Assembly: GCA_026709935.1 (NCBI GenBank)
Contig: JAPOSC010000065.1
Span: forward strand, 62,001 to 126,000
Length of the DNA: 64,000 nt
Source: Thiotrichales bacterium
Lineage (GTDB): Bacteria; Pseudomonadota; Gammaproteobacteria; HK1
Reading direction: 5' to 3'
Every line of letters begins with the position of its first letter. Position 1 is the first letter of the stretch. A program made the translations under genes and the position numbers. Below, piece by piece: positions 26,439-34,611 of this stretch. The notes beneath the pieces were generated by a model that searched no databases, was not told the DNA's origin, and saw only the letters and a list, made by a program, of their open reading frames with translations.

Positions 26439-28790
26439 TCACCACGTGACGTTCCACGCCAGGCCGATGCGCCCTTCGCGCGCGCCCGCCGTGTGGCCCG
26501 CGTCGTGCGCGACCGAGCCTTCAACGGCGATCCGGCCGGCGACGGCCAGGGGGGTGTCGTGGCGAAGGGTCGCGCGGAGTTCGCGGCCGTCGGGACGAAG
26601 CCCGACGCGGACGGTCTCGCGTTGACGCACGCCGTCTTCGACATGGCCGGTCTCGAGGCGGAAGGTGCCGGTGCCCGATTCCGCCCGCATCGGCGATTCG
26701 AGCGTGAGCGAGGTCCCGCGGCTCGCAACGCGCACGCTCGCCGCAGACATCAGCGACGGCGTCGCCTCGAACATCGCGTCGCTCTCGTAGTCGGCGCGGC
26801 CGGCCGCGAGGGTCACGCCGGCGTGGAAGGTCACGCCGCGCCCGAGTTCACGGTTGAACGACCGGCTCGCCCACACCATCCCCGAGCGCAGGTCATGGCC
26901 GAATGCGCCTGAGGCCCTCGACCCGAGGTAGCTGCCGTCGGCGAAGCTCGCGCCCCATCCCCATCGGTTGCCGTCCGAGGTCCGCGCGACGCTGGCCGAC
27001 CCCGGACCGAATCCGAAGGTGAAGCCCTCCCCGAGGGGGCTGTTCGTGTCGGTGGTGTGCTCCGACCAGGCCAGAGACAACGTCTCCAGACCAGCGCCCG
27101 GGGCTTCGCCCATCGGATCGTCGAAGGCAGGGATGGCCGACCCCGAGGTCCCGCTCGCACTGACGAGATCCGAGGCGGGGATCCAGAAGGGAAACCCCTG
27201 CGCGTCGAAGGTCGCGACCTCCGCCCCGCCCAGGCGGTCTCCGACCGCTCCGAATGCGCTCGGCGTGGACAGTCGGCTCGACCCGAGCGAGGCCGTGCCC
27301 TGCCCCGCGCTCAAGCCGCCCACCGGCGACAGAGCCGCCTCCAGGTCGAGGTGTCCGGCGCCGTAGATCGCCGAGTTCGCATACACCCCCGTCCGATCGG
27401 CGGTGTCCATCATCCGACGCACGATGGCGGTGTTGCCCTGCGTTCCCCGGAAATGTTCCATCATCAACGCGAGGGCGCCGGAGACGATGGGGGCGGCGTA
27501 GCTTGTGCCCCCATCCACCTCGACACGCCCTTGACCTGGCGTGCGAGCATCGGGTTGGAGGACACGTACAGTGCCGGGCGCGACCAGGCAGAAGTGGCGA
27601 CCATGTCTGGAGCGGTTCCAATTCGAGGGTAGCGGTCCGCAACGATCCGAGTATCTCGCTATACGCTTCGTGCTTGGGTCTGTCGCTGCCACTGCGACAT
27701 GGTGTCCACGCACATCCGGCAGGTAGTACGGGAGTGCCGTTTCCGGATTAGGACGTTCATGCCCTTTATTACCTGCGGCATAAACGATAACGGTTCTATC
27801 GTCCGGGGCGCGATCGAGCTGGACGAACGCCCTTCGTGTGGACGGAAGGTGACGTGTCAAGAACCTGTCGCTGTCGGCCACTGCCGAGGCATCCGCAACA
27901 GGGTTCGGGGGCGTGTCCGGTCCGAACGAGCGGTTGATGATGTCGAACTTCGCATAGTCGTTGCGTAATATGCCGGCGAGTTCCTGATCGAGTCGGGTGC
28001 GCTCCGCTGGCGGCAGCGATATAGCAAGAGACAGCAACTCGGCCGCTACAAGGGATCCGTCTTCCTGATCATCGGTCAAGTTGATGGTAGTCGGGATAAT
28101 GATTGCGTCAGGGGCGATGCCAAGGTTCCGGCCGGCAGCGGTCGAAGCCACGGCCGTGCCGTGAGATCCCTCCCCGTAGGGGGTCGGAACTTCGTACGCT
28201 CGATACAGACGATCAATCGGATCAAATTCGCTGTAATGGTCGTCGACAAGGAAGGTTTCGTCGTCACGGAGCGGCCAGCCATCGCGCCGTACGATTTCCT
28301 CGACTGCTTGGTTATAGGCGTTTTCGTCCCCCTGGCTGTCGATGGTGTATACAACGCATCGTGGATTGAACTGGCATCTCACTGCGTCGTAGGAGTTCTC
28401 CCGCCCCGGCGGCCGCCAATAGACAAGGCTTGCGCCATCGGCCTCACTTGTCCTCACTCGGTTTCCGAATTCCGCCCGCTGCGTATAGTCGACGATCGAA
28501 TCTTCGATTCCGATGCGCACCCCGCTACCGGTCAGATCGCGCGCATAGGCATGGTGCGCCCCCACCTGTTCCAGAACCATCGGCTGGTTGGTCGTGAAGC
28601 GTGCCGTCGAGAGCTGCTGCTCCGCTCGCGCCCCGTAGTTCACGGTCGGTGGCTCGGATGACGGCGGTCGGTTATCCATGTTCGGCCGCACGTTGTCGCC
28701 ACCACCACCCCCGCCACCGCCTCCGCATCCGGCGAGCACGCTCGCCAGCAGTCCCGCGGGAAACATCATCATCAGGTTTCGCAGTTGCAT
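26439..28790 (-). CDS. Subtilisin-like (S8) serine peptidase autotransporter lipoprotein
   Basis: The start at 28790 gives MQLRNLMMMFPAGLLASVLAGC followed by eight glycines, a lipobox with a Gly-rich tether. The S8 domain has Asp in GVRIGIEDSIVDY, His in GEGSHGTAVASTAAGR, and Ser in GGTSYAAPIVSGALALMMEH, so all triad residues are intact. The last roughly 270 residues are beta-strand-rich and end in GLAWNVTW, as in an autotransporter barrel with a terminal aromatic. At about 783 aa it resembles NalP/SphB1-type lipid-anchored surface proteases. The middle of the passenger (about 27550-28500) looks less GC-rich than the barrel. The track ORF extends upstream without support. Confidence 0.88.
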   Translation of the reverse strand: MQLRNLMMMFPAGLLASVLAGCGGGGGGGGGDNVRPNMDNRPPSSEPPTVNYGARAEQQLSTARFTTNQPMVLEQVGAHHAYARDLTGSGVRIGIEDSIVDYTQRAEFGNRVRTSEADGASLVYWRPPGRENSYDAVRCQFNPRCVVYTIDSQGDENAYNQAVEEIVRRDGWPLRDDETFLVDDHYSEFDPIDRLYRAYEVPTPYGEGSHGTAVASTAAGRNLGIAPDAIIIPTTINLTDDQEDGSLVAAELLSLAISLPPAERTRLDQELAGILRNDYAKFDIINRSFGPDTPPNPVADASAVADSDRFLTRHLPSTRRAFVQLDRAPDDRTVIVYAAGNKGHERPNPETALPYYLPDVRGHHVAVAATDPSTKRIARYSDRCGPLPSNWNRSRHGRHFCLVAPGTVRVLQPDARTPGQGRVEVDGGTSYAAPIVSGALALMMEHFRGTQGNTAIVRRMMDTADRTGVYANSAIYGAGHLDLEAALSPVGGLSAGQGTASLGSSRLSTPSAFGAVGDRLGGAEVATFDAQGFPFWIPASDLVSASGTSGSAIPAFDDPMGEAPGAGLETLSLAWSEHTTDTNSPLGEGFTFGFGPGSASVARTSDGNRWGWGASFADGSYLGSRASGAFGHDLRSGMVWASRSFNRELGRGVTFHAGVTLAAGRADYESDAMFEATPSLMSAASVRVASRGTSLTLESPMRAESGTGTFRLETGHVEDGVRQRETVRVGLRPDGRELRATLRHDTPLAVAGRIAVEGSVAHDAGHTAGAREGRIGLAWNVTW

Positions 28791-29166
28791 CTTCGCTTCT
28801 CCTCGGTTGTCGTCGGCGCAGAGTTGCACGCTCTTGCGCCTTTCGAGCCGGATCCCGGAACCGCTGGTGCCACCCCGAGTCCGGCCGCGTCGCCACCGGA
28901 ATGGCTCGGCGGTGCATTCGGCACGACAAGGCCGCTCGCGAGCGCTCCCGCCGCCGTCGGGATGGCGGCGCCGGTGGGCGTGCACGACTCAGCCCCGACC
29001 GAGGGCGGAGCCGGTCCGTACCATCCGGGGATTGGGGCTCGAAAGCGGCCTTTAGGGGAAAGCGCCGGTACTGAAGTCAGCCATGACGATGGCTTTCCCC
29101 GTCGTTGGGTCCGGAGGCGGGATGGTCATGCCCGACCGCCTCGCCTCGCCTCTTGATGCGCCTGAC

Positions 29167-29210
29167 CCGGATTTCCCGGTGTGCCTTGCACGGGCAATTT
29201 CGAAATCCGG
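29167..29210. repeat. Palindrome related to the CCGGAAATTTC family
   Basis: CCGGATTTC (29167-29175) is mirrored by GAAATCCGG (29202-29210), with a second nested pairing of CCCGGTG and CACGGG-like bases inside. It shares the CCGGA...TTTC arm core with the elements at 3227 and 11521 but is diverged, and the right arm carries an insertion. Confidence 0.55.
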
Positions 29211-29413
29211 AACCAGCCGCTCCGTGATGCGTCCAACAGTCCGACACCCGAAAAGGGCGCCGGGCCGTTGACACCCAGCACGGTGCACGTGACGTGGTTC
29301 CTGCCTATTCACCCGGCTCGGGTGGCCAAACCCGGGCCCCTGATGGCTCTTGTATTGAGCAGGCGGCCCGACAGCGGGCACCTGCTGGATGTCATGCGGG
29401 AGAGGGTGAACCA

Positions 29414-29459
29414 GCCACGCCGGCAATGCAACCCGCATGTGGAGCAATGCCGGCGTGGC
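29414..29459. repeat. Long inverted repeat in the autotransporter-moxR gap
   Basis: GCCACGCCGGCA at 29414-29425 is perfectly mirrored by TGCCGGCGTGGC at 29448-29459. The pairing extends inward to 16 positions with one mismatch, leaving a loop of about 14 nt. No gene abuts it, so it may be a terminator, a structured RNA, or a relic palindrome. Confidence 0.7.
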
Positions 29460-29755
29460 CGCGGGCAGTGACCCGCTCCGGTGCCTGCGGATTCGGGCAT
29501 GCGGGATTCCCGATGGCATCCCGTGAGGCTGTCGCGCAGTGCGATTCCGGCGAGATTCGAGCCTCTGGAGCATCGGTTCGGGACGACCTCGCGCGCATGT
29601 TTTGGCCCGGTCGGAATGGCGGAGGAGCAATTCGTCGATTGACGTGATCGCGGGAGGATCGGCACAGTCGGTGCCGGGGCTTGAGTGGCCGTCGAGCCGA
29701 ACCACGGGGCGGCGATGCCGGCCCGCCCGATACGATCGGCCCGGTTAGCCCTACC

Positions 29756-29843
29756 CGGCCTGTTCGGCTTACCCTGCCGATTCGGCCCACCCGACCTGTT
29801 CGGCTCACCCGACCTGTTCGGCCCAACCAGCTTGTTCGACTTG
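29756..29843. repeat. 18-bp degenerate tandem repeat upstream of moxR
   Basis: Units read CGGCCTGTTCGGCTTACC, CTGCCGATTCGGCCCACC, CGACCTGTTCGGCTCACC, CGACCTGTTCGGCCCAACC and a partial AGCTTGTTCGACTTG. The array ends about 30 bp before the moxR start, in the position of a promoter or 5' leader. Confidence 0.8.
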
Positions 29844-29873
29844 ATCACGCATTCCCCGACACCGGAGATGACG

Positions 29874-30725
29874 ATGAACGACGGAAGGTTCAACGGTACG
29901 GATCGCTACGTCGCCACCGGCGACCTCGCCATTGCGGTGAACGCGGCGGCGACGCTGGGGCGCCCGCTCCTCGTCAAGGGTGAGCCGGGGACCGGGAAGA
30001 CGATGCTGGCGATCGAGGTCGCACGCGCCCTCGACCGACCGCTCATCGAGTGGCACATCAAGTCCACCACCCGTGCGCAGCAGGGACTCTACGAGTACGA
30101 CGCGGTGGCCCGGTTGCGGGATTCGCAGCTCGGCGACGCCCGGGTCCACGACATCGCCAACTACATCGTGCGCGGCAAGCTCTGGGAGGCGTTCGCGTCG
30201 GACACGCAGCCGGTGCTGCTCATCGACGAGATCGACAAGGCGGACATCGAGTTTCCGAACGATCTGCTGCTGGAGCTGGACCGCATGGAGTTCTTCGTCT
30301 ACGAGACGAAGGAGACGGTGCGGGCGCGGACCCGTCCCGTGGTCATCATCACCAGCAACAACGAGAAGGAGCTGCCCGACGCCTTTCTCCGGCGCTGCTT
30401 CTTCCACTACATCCGGTTTCCCGACGCCGACACCATGCGCGAGATCGTCGATGTCCATCACCCGAAGCTGAAGAAGCATCTGCTGGAACGCGCGCTGGAG
30501 GTGTTCTTCGAGATGCGCGAGGTGCCGGGGCTGAAGAAGAAGCCGTCGACCTCGGAGCTGCTCGACTGGATCAAGCTGCTGGTGGCCGAGGACATCCCGC
30601 CCGAAGCGCTGCGCAGCGACGACCACAAGGCCATCCTCCCGCCGCTCTATGGCGCCCTGCTGAAGAACGAGCAGGACGTGCATCTGTTCGAGCAGCTTCT
30701 GTTCCTCGACCGGCGCCGGGGCTGA
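29874..30725 (+). CDS. MoxR family AAA+ ATPase
   Basis: The 283-aa MoxR-type ATPase has Walker A LVKGEPGTGKTMLAIEVARAL, Walker B PVLLIDEIDKADIEFPNDLL, sensor 1 VVIITSNNEKELPDAFLRRC and the lid domain after residue 200. MoxR proteins act as chaperones that mature or insert cofactors into partner complexes, usually with a VWA-domain protein. ATG 29874 follows GGAG at a proper distance; the longer track ORF reads through the tandem repeats. The partner VWA gene starts 31 bp downstream, which is the standard MoxR-VWA pair. The client complex is not encoded nearby. Confidence 0.93.
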   Translation: MNDGRFNGTDRYVATGDLAIAVNAAATLGRPLLVKGEPGTGKTMLAIEVARALDRPLIEWHIKSTTRAQQGLYEYDAVARLRDSQLGDARVHDIANYIVRGKLWEAFASDTQPVLLIDEIDKADIEFPNDLLLELDRMEFFVYETKETVRARTRPVVIITSNNEKELPDAFLRRCFFHYIRFPDADTMREIVDVHHPKLKKHLLERALEVFFEMREVPGLKKKPSTSELLDWIKLLVAEDIPPEALRSDDHKAILPPLYGALLKNEQDVHLFEQLLFLDRRRG

Positions 30726-30756
30726 TGGGCGACGGCGACGACGCGGAGACGCAACG

Positions 30757-31935
30757 GTGCTGGTCGAGTTCTTCCTCAGACTCCGGGATGCAGGCATCCC
30801 GGTTTCGATCACCGAGTACCTGGCGCTCCTCGACGCTCTCGACCGCGATGTCTGCGGGCCGGACGTCGAAGACTTCTACCACCTGTCGCGCGCCGCCCTG
30901 GTCAAGGACGAGCGCCACTTCGATCGCTTCGACCTCGTGTTCGGTGCCCACTTCAAGGGCGTGGAGGCGCGGTTCGAGCGCGTAGCGGGCGAGGTTCCGC
31001 TCGAATGGCTGCGCAAGCTCGCCGAGAAGCATCTCACCGAGGAGGAGAAGGCGCGGGTGGAGTCGCTGGGCGGCTGGGAGAAGCTGATGGAGACGCTGCG
31101 CAAGCGCCTGGAAGCGCAACGCGGGCGACACCAGGGCGGCAGCAAGTGGATCGGCACCGCCGGCACCTCGCCGTTCGGCGCGTACGGCTACAACCCCGAG
31201 GGCGTGCGCATCGGCCAGGACGACTCACGCCACCGACACGCGGTCAAGGTCTGGGATCGACGCGAGTACCGCGACTTCGACGACACCGTCGAGCTCGGCA
31301 CCCGCAACCTGAAGGTGGCGCTGCGCCGCCTGCGGCAGTTCGCGCGCGAGGGGGCGGAGGACGAGCTGGACCTCGACGGCACCATCCGGTCCACCGCGCG
31401 CAACGCGGGGCTGCTGGATGTGCGAATGGTCCCGGAGCGGCGCAACGTCGTGAAGGTACTGCTCTTCCTCGATGTCGGCGGCTCGATGAACGATCACGTC
31501 CGCCGGTGCGAGGCGCTGTTCTCGGCCGCGCGGACCGAGTTCCGGCACCTGGAGCACTTCTACTTCCACAACTGCCTCTACGAGTCGGTATGGCGCGACA
31601 ACCGCCGCCGGCACGCCGAACGCATTCCGACCACCGAGGTGCTGCGCACCTACGGCACCGACCACAAGGTCATCTTCGTCGGCGACGCGACGATGAGTCC
31701 GTACGAGATCGCGTATCCGGGCGGCAGCGTCGAGCACTGGAACGAGGAACCCGGCGCGGTGTGGATGGGGCGGATGCTCGCGCGCTACCCGCACGCCGTC
31801 TGGCTCAACCCGGAGCCGGTACGGCGCTGGGAGACCACTCCTTCAATCGACATGCTGAACAAGCTCATGGACGGCAGGATGTACCCACTCACGGTAGCGG
31901 GGATCGACCGCGGGGTCCGGGAGCTTCAGCGCTGA
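30757..31935 (+). CDS. VWA domain-containing protein (CoxE-like MoxR partner)
   Basis: The 392-aa protein starts at a GTG (30757) with GGAG upstream. Its N-terminal MLVEFFLRLRDAGIPVSITEYLALLDAL matches the CoxE/VWA family; the C-terminal half is a VWA domain with a MIDAS motif in KVLLFLDVGGSMNDHVRRCE (DxGxS form), a distal YHNC-like region and FVGDATMSPYEIAYPGGSVEHWNEE. It functions with the preceding MoxR ATPase, likely as the substrate adaptor. Which client is activated is unknown; related pairs serve CO dehydrogenase maturation or other complexes. Confidence 0.9.
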   Translation: MLVEFFLRLRDAGIPVSITEYLALLDALDRDVCGPDVEDFYHLSRAALVKDERHFDRFDLVFGAHFKGVEARFERVAGEVPLEWLRKLAEKHLTEEEKARVESLGGWEKLMETLRKRLEAQRGRHQGGSKWIGTAGTSPFGAYGYNPEGVRIGQDDSRHRHAVKVWDRREYRDFDDTVELGTRNLKVALRRLRQFAREGAEDELDLDGTIRSTARNAGLLDVRMVPERRNVVKVLLFLDVGGSMNDHVRRCEALFSAARTEFRHLEHFYFHNCLYESVWRDNRRRHAERIPTTEVLRTYGTDHKVIFVGDATMSPYEIAYPGGSVEHWNEEPGAVWMGRMLARYPHAVWLNPEPVRRWETTPSIDMLNKLMDGRMYPLTVAGIDRGVRELQR

Positions 31936-31998
31936 TTCGACCGCCTCGATGCGGCAGCGGCCAAAGGTTGCCTCAGCTTCAGCCGAGGACAGTCGAGA

Positions 31999-33672
31999 TC
32001 AGAACAACCCCTCGATCCGGCCTGCCGCGTTGATGTGTATGCCCTCGGCGGCGGGCTTCTTCGGCAGACCGGGCATCGTCATCATGTCGCCGCAGATCGC
32101 GACCACGAACTCCGCGCCGGCCGACAGTCGCAGTTCGCGGACAGGCACCTCGTGTCCCTCGGGGGCGCCCTTGCGCGACGCATCGGTCGAGAAGCTGTAC
32201 TGGGTCTTCGCCATGCACACCGGGAAGTGGCCATACCCGCCGTCCTGAAGCGCCCGGAACCGGTTGCGCACCGCCGCCGAGGCGGTGATGCCGGAAGCGC
32301 CATAGATCCGCTTCGCCACCGTCTCGACCTTGTCCCACAGCGGCATCTCGTCGGGATACAGGGGCTTGAACGCGCCCTCCCCCGCTTCGACCATCTCCAC
32401 CACGTGGCGCGCGAGCGCCTCCGTGCCGGCGCCGCCGTTCGCCCAGTGAGCGCAGACGATGGCCCGCGCGCCCTGCTGGCTCGCGACATCCACCACCGCC
32501 TGGAGTTCGGCTTCGGTGTCGGCCGAGAACTGGTTGACCGCGACCACGACCGGGACGCCGAACTGCTTGAGGTTCGCAAGATGCCGGGCGAGGTTCGAGC
32601 ACCCCGCCTTCACCGCGTCGACGTTCTCGTGCGCGAGATCCGCGAGCGCCACCCCGCCGTGCATCTTCAGCGCCCGCAGCGTCGCCACCAGCACCACCGC
32701 GTCGGGGGCGATGCCCGCCTTGCGACACTTGATGTCGAAGAACTTCTCGGCCCCGAGGTCCGCCCCGAACCCGGCTTCGGTGACCACGTAGTCCGCGAGC
32801 TTGAGCGACGCGCGGGTCGCGATGACCGAGTTGCACCCGTGGGCGATGTTCGCGAACGGACCCCCGTGGATGATGGCGGGGTTGTTCTCCAGGGTCTGCA
32901 CCAGATTGGGGGCGAGTGCGTCCTTGAGCAGCACCGTCATCGCGCCGTCGGCCTTCAGATCGCGCGCCGTCACGGGCTCGCGCGAGCGCGTCTGCCCGAC
33001 TACGATGTTGCCGAGGCGGCGTTGCAGATCGCTGAGGTCGGAGGCGAGACAGAAGATGGCCATCACCTCGGAGGCGACGGTGATGTCGAAGCCGTCGCTA
33101 CGCGGGAAGCCATTGCCGATGCCGCCGAGCGAACACACGATCTCGCGCAGCGCCCGGTCGTTCATGTCGACGACCCGCCTCCAGGAAATCCGCCGGGCGT
33201 CCAGGCCAAGGGCGTTCCCCTGGTGGATGTGGTTGTCGACCAACGCGGCGAGCAGGTTGTTCGCGGCGCCGATGGCGTGGAAATCGCCCGTGAAGTGCAG
33301 GTTGATGTCCTCCATCGGCACCACCTGCGCGTAGCCGCCGCCGGCAGCGCCGCCCTTCACCCCGAAGCAGGGTCCGAGACTCGGCTCACGCAGGCAGACC
33401 AGCGTCTCTCGGCCGATGCGGTTCAGGCCGTCGGCGAGCCCCACCGAGGTGGTGGTCTTGCCTTCGCCGGCCGGGGTTGGCGTGATCGCGGTGACCAGCA
33501 CCAGCTTCCCGTCCTTCTTCTCCGAGAGCGAGTCGATGTAGCCGAGATCGATTTTCGCCTTCGTGTGCCCATAGGGCAGCAACGCCTCCGGAGGAATTCC
33601 CAGCCGGCCTCCGATGTCCGCGATCGGTTTCTGCGTCGCTTCCCGGGCAATCTCGATGTCGCTCTTGGCCAA
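31999..33672 (-). CDS. fhs: Formate-tetrahydrofolate ligase (TTG start)
   Basis: It makes 10-formyl-THF from formate, THF and ATP, feeding one-carbon metabolism. The core motifs are [25 protein letters not shown] (ATP loop), [36 protein letters not shown] and [22 protein letters not shown]. The family start is [20 protein letters not shown] 33672, preceded by GGAGGACG. This yields 557 aa, the family length; the track extension to 33885 is not supported. It is convergent with the VWA gene. It links functionally to the GcvT-SHMT fusion at 58465 through the folate pool. Confidence 0.95.
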   Translation of the reverse strand: MAKSDIEIAREATQKPIADIGGRLGIPPEALLPYGHTKAKIDLGYIDSLSEKKDGKLVLVTAITPTPAGEGKTTTSVGLADGLNRIGRETLVCLREPSLGPCFGVKGGAAGGGYAQVVPMEDINLHFTGDFHAIGAANNLLAALVDNHIHQGNALGLDARRISWRRVVDMNDRALREIVCSLGGIGNGFPRSDGFDITVASEVMAIFCLASDLSDLQRRLGNIVVGQTRSREPVTARDLKADGAMTVLLKDALAPNLVQTLENNPAIIHGGPFANIAHGCNSVIATRASLKLADYVVTEAGFGADLGAEKFFDIKCRKAGIAPDAVVLVATLRALKMHGGVALADLAHENVDAVKAGCSNLARHLANLKQFGVPVVVAVNQFSADTEAELQAVVDVASQQGARAIVCAHWANGGAGTEALARHVVEMVEAGEGAFKPLYPDEMPLWDKVETVAKRIYGASGITASAAVRNRFRALQDGGYGHFPVCMAKTQYSFSTDASRKGAPEGHEVPVRELRLSAGAEFVVAICGDMMTMPGLPKKPAAEGIHINAAGRIEGLF

Positions 33673-33769
33673 CGCCTCGTCCTCCGGATTTGTTCCTGGA
33701 TGGGTGAAAGAACTGCGGTTTGCGCGCGAACTCTGGCTCCGCTTCGTCCGCGCGGACCGCAGCGGCGGA

Positions 33770-33856
33770 TAGTGTCTCACTTTGAAATTTCGCCCGGGGT
33801 CTCCCGTCTGTATACGCAGGATTTGTCCAGAGTTCAGGAATCGGAGTGAGACACTA
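33770..33856. repeat. Inverted repeat in the fhs upstream region
   Basis: TAGTGTCTCACT (33770-33781) is a perfect inverse of AGTGAGACACTA (33845-33856), enclosing a 63-nt loop with a GAAATTTC core. It lies about 100 bp upstream of the fhs TTG start in the 422-bp gap 33673-34094. The rest of that gap holds a GGATACTCG direct repeat near 33890 and an AT-rich run (34060-34100); I see no gene in it. Confidence 0.6.
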
Positions 33857-34094
33857 CCCGGCGGCGAGAGCATACCGGAATCCATGGGATACTCGAGGAT
33901 ACTCGCCGAACCCGATTCCTGGTGGCGCTCCGGAAGGCCGGTTCACGGTGCGGCGCCGGCGGGAGTTCGGCCTCCATAGCGTCCGTTCGGGGCCGTTTCG
34001 AGCGTGGGTTCCGGGTCCGGTGGCGATCGCTGTCGACCACCAAGCAGTTCCTAACTCACATCAGATAATCGACATATCCAATTGATATATATAT

Positions 34095-34484
34095 ATGAAT
34101 ATTATTCTTCAGAAAACAGGTGAAATCGTTGCCCGATGGTTCGGTCCGGGACGCGAGGCGCATCGGCTCGACCGGGACGCGGCCACGATCATCGAGACCG
34201 CGATGGCTACCGCATCGAGCTCGAAGATCCGCGCGACGGCGCTCCGGGTCCGGGACGACCTCGAGACCGCCCATGCCCGGGGCGGAGAGGATCCTTCGCG
34301 TTACGGCCCGATCATCGTCCACTTCAAGACCCAGCATCGCGAGGCCCGGCGACGACACGACGACACCGCTCTGACCGCGCTGACCCTCATCATCATCTAC
34401 CTGCGCGCGGAGACCATCGGCGTGACCACCGAGCCCGCGCGCACGCGCATCGACGACTTCATCTCCGAATGGACGCAGGTCTGA
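34095..34484 (+). CDS. Hypothetical protein, possibly helical, behind an AT-rich leader
   Basis: A 129-aa ORF not recognised from any family. It is rich in Arg, Ala and Thr, with a central hydrophobic stretch DTALTALTLIIIYLRAETIGV and an acidic C-terminus. The ATG at 34095 is preceded by an AT-rich, TATA-like run (TTGATATATATATATG) unlike the surrounding GC-rich DNA and lacks a Shine-Dalgarno site, so a downstream start is possible. It sits at the boundary of an accessory segment (34-37.6 kb). Function unknown. Confidence 0.5.
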   Translation: MNIILQKTGEIVARWFGPGREAHRLDRDAATIIETAMATASSSKIRATALRVRDDLETAHARGGEDPSRYGPIIVHFKTQHREARRRHDDTALTALTLIIIYLRAETIGVTTEPARTRIDDFISEWTQV

Positions 34485-34611
34485 ACCGCTGTCACCCCCG
34501 CCATCGACTCCCGCCGTTTCCGCCAACGGCCGTTCACCCCCTTGTTGTCACAGAGCGTTCCCCCGAATGCTTCCGGGTACACTGACGAAGCGAAAGAGGG
34601 AGGCAGCGACA

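Larger units (their letters stand above)
28791..29873. other. About 1.1 kb without a recognisable gene
   Basis: Between the autotransporter start and moxR no ORF in any frame looks like a protein; the track ORFs here are arginine/alanine-rich shadows. The stretch does hold ordered sequence: a palindrome at 29167-29210, a long hairpin at 29414-29459 and an 18-bp tandem array at 29756-29843. Promoters for the divergent autotransporter and moxR genes must lie here. No tRNA or known RNA family was recognised. Confidence 0.6.

Noticed and set aside
29052-29893. Overlapping minus-strand ORFs in the autotransporter-moxR gap
   Set aside because: Arg/Pro/Gly-rich, no ribosome site, and one reads through the tandem repeat as repeated GPNR/GRIGRVSRTG units; not protein-like.
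32035-33849. 604-aa plus-strand ORF opposite fhs
   Set aside because: Antisense shadow; fhs motifs are intact on the minus strand.
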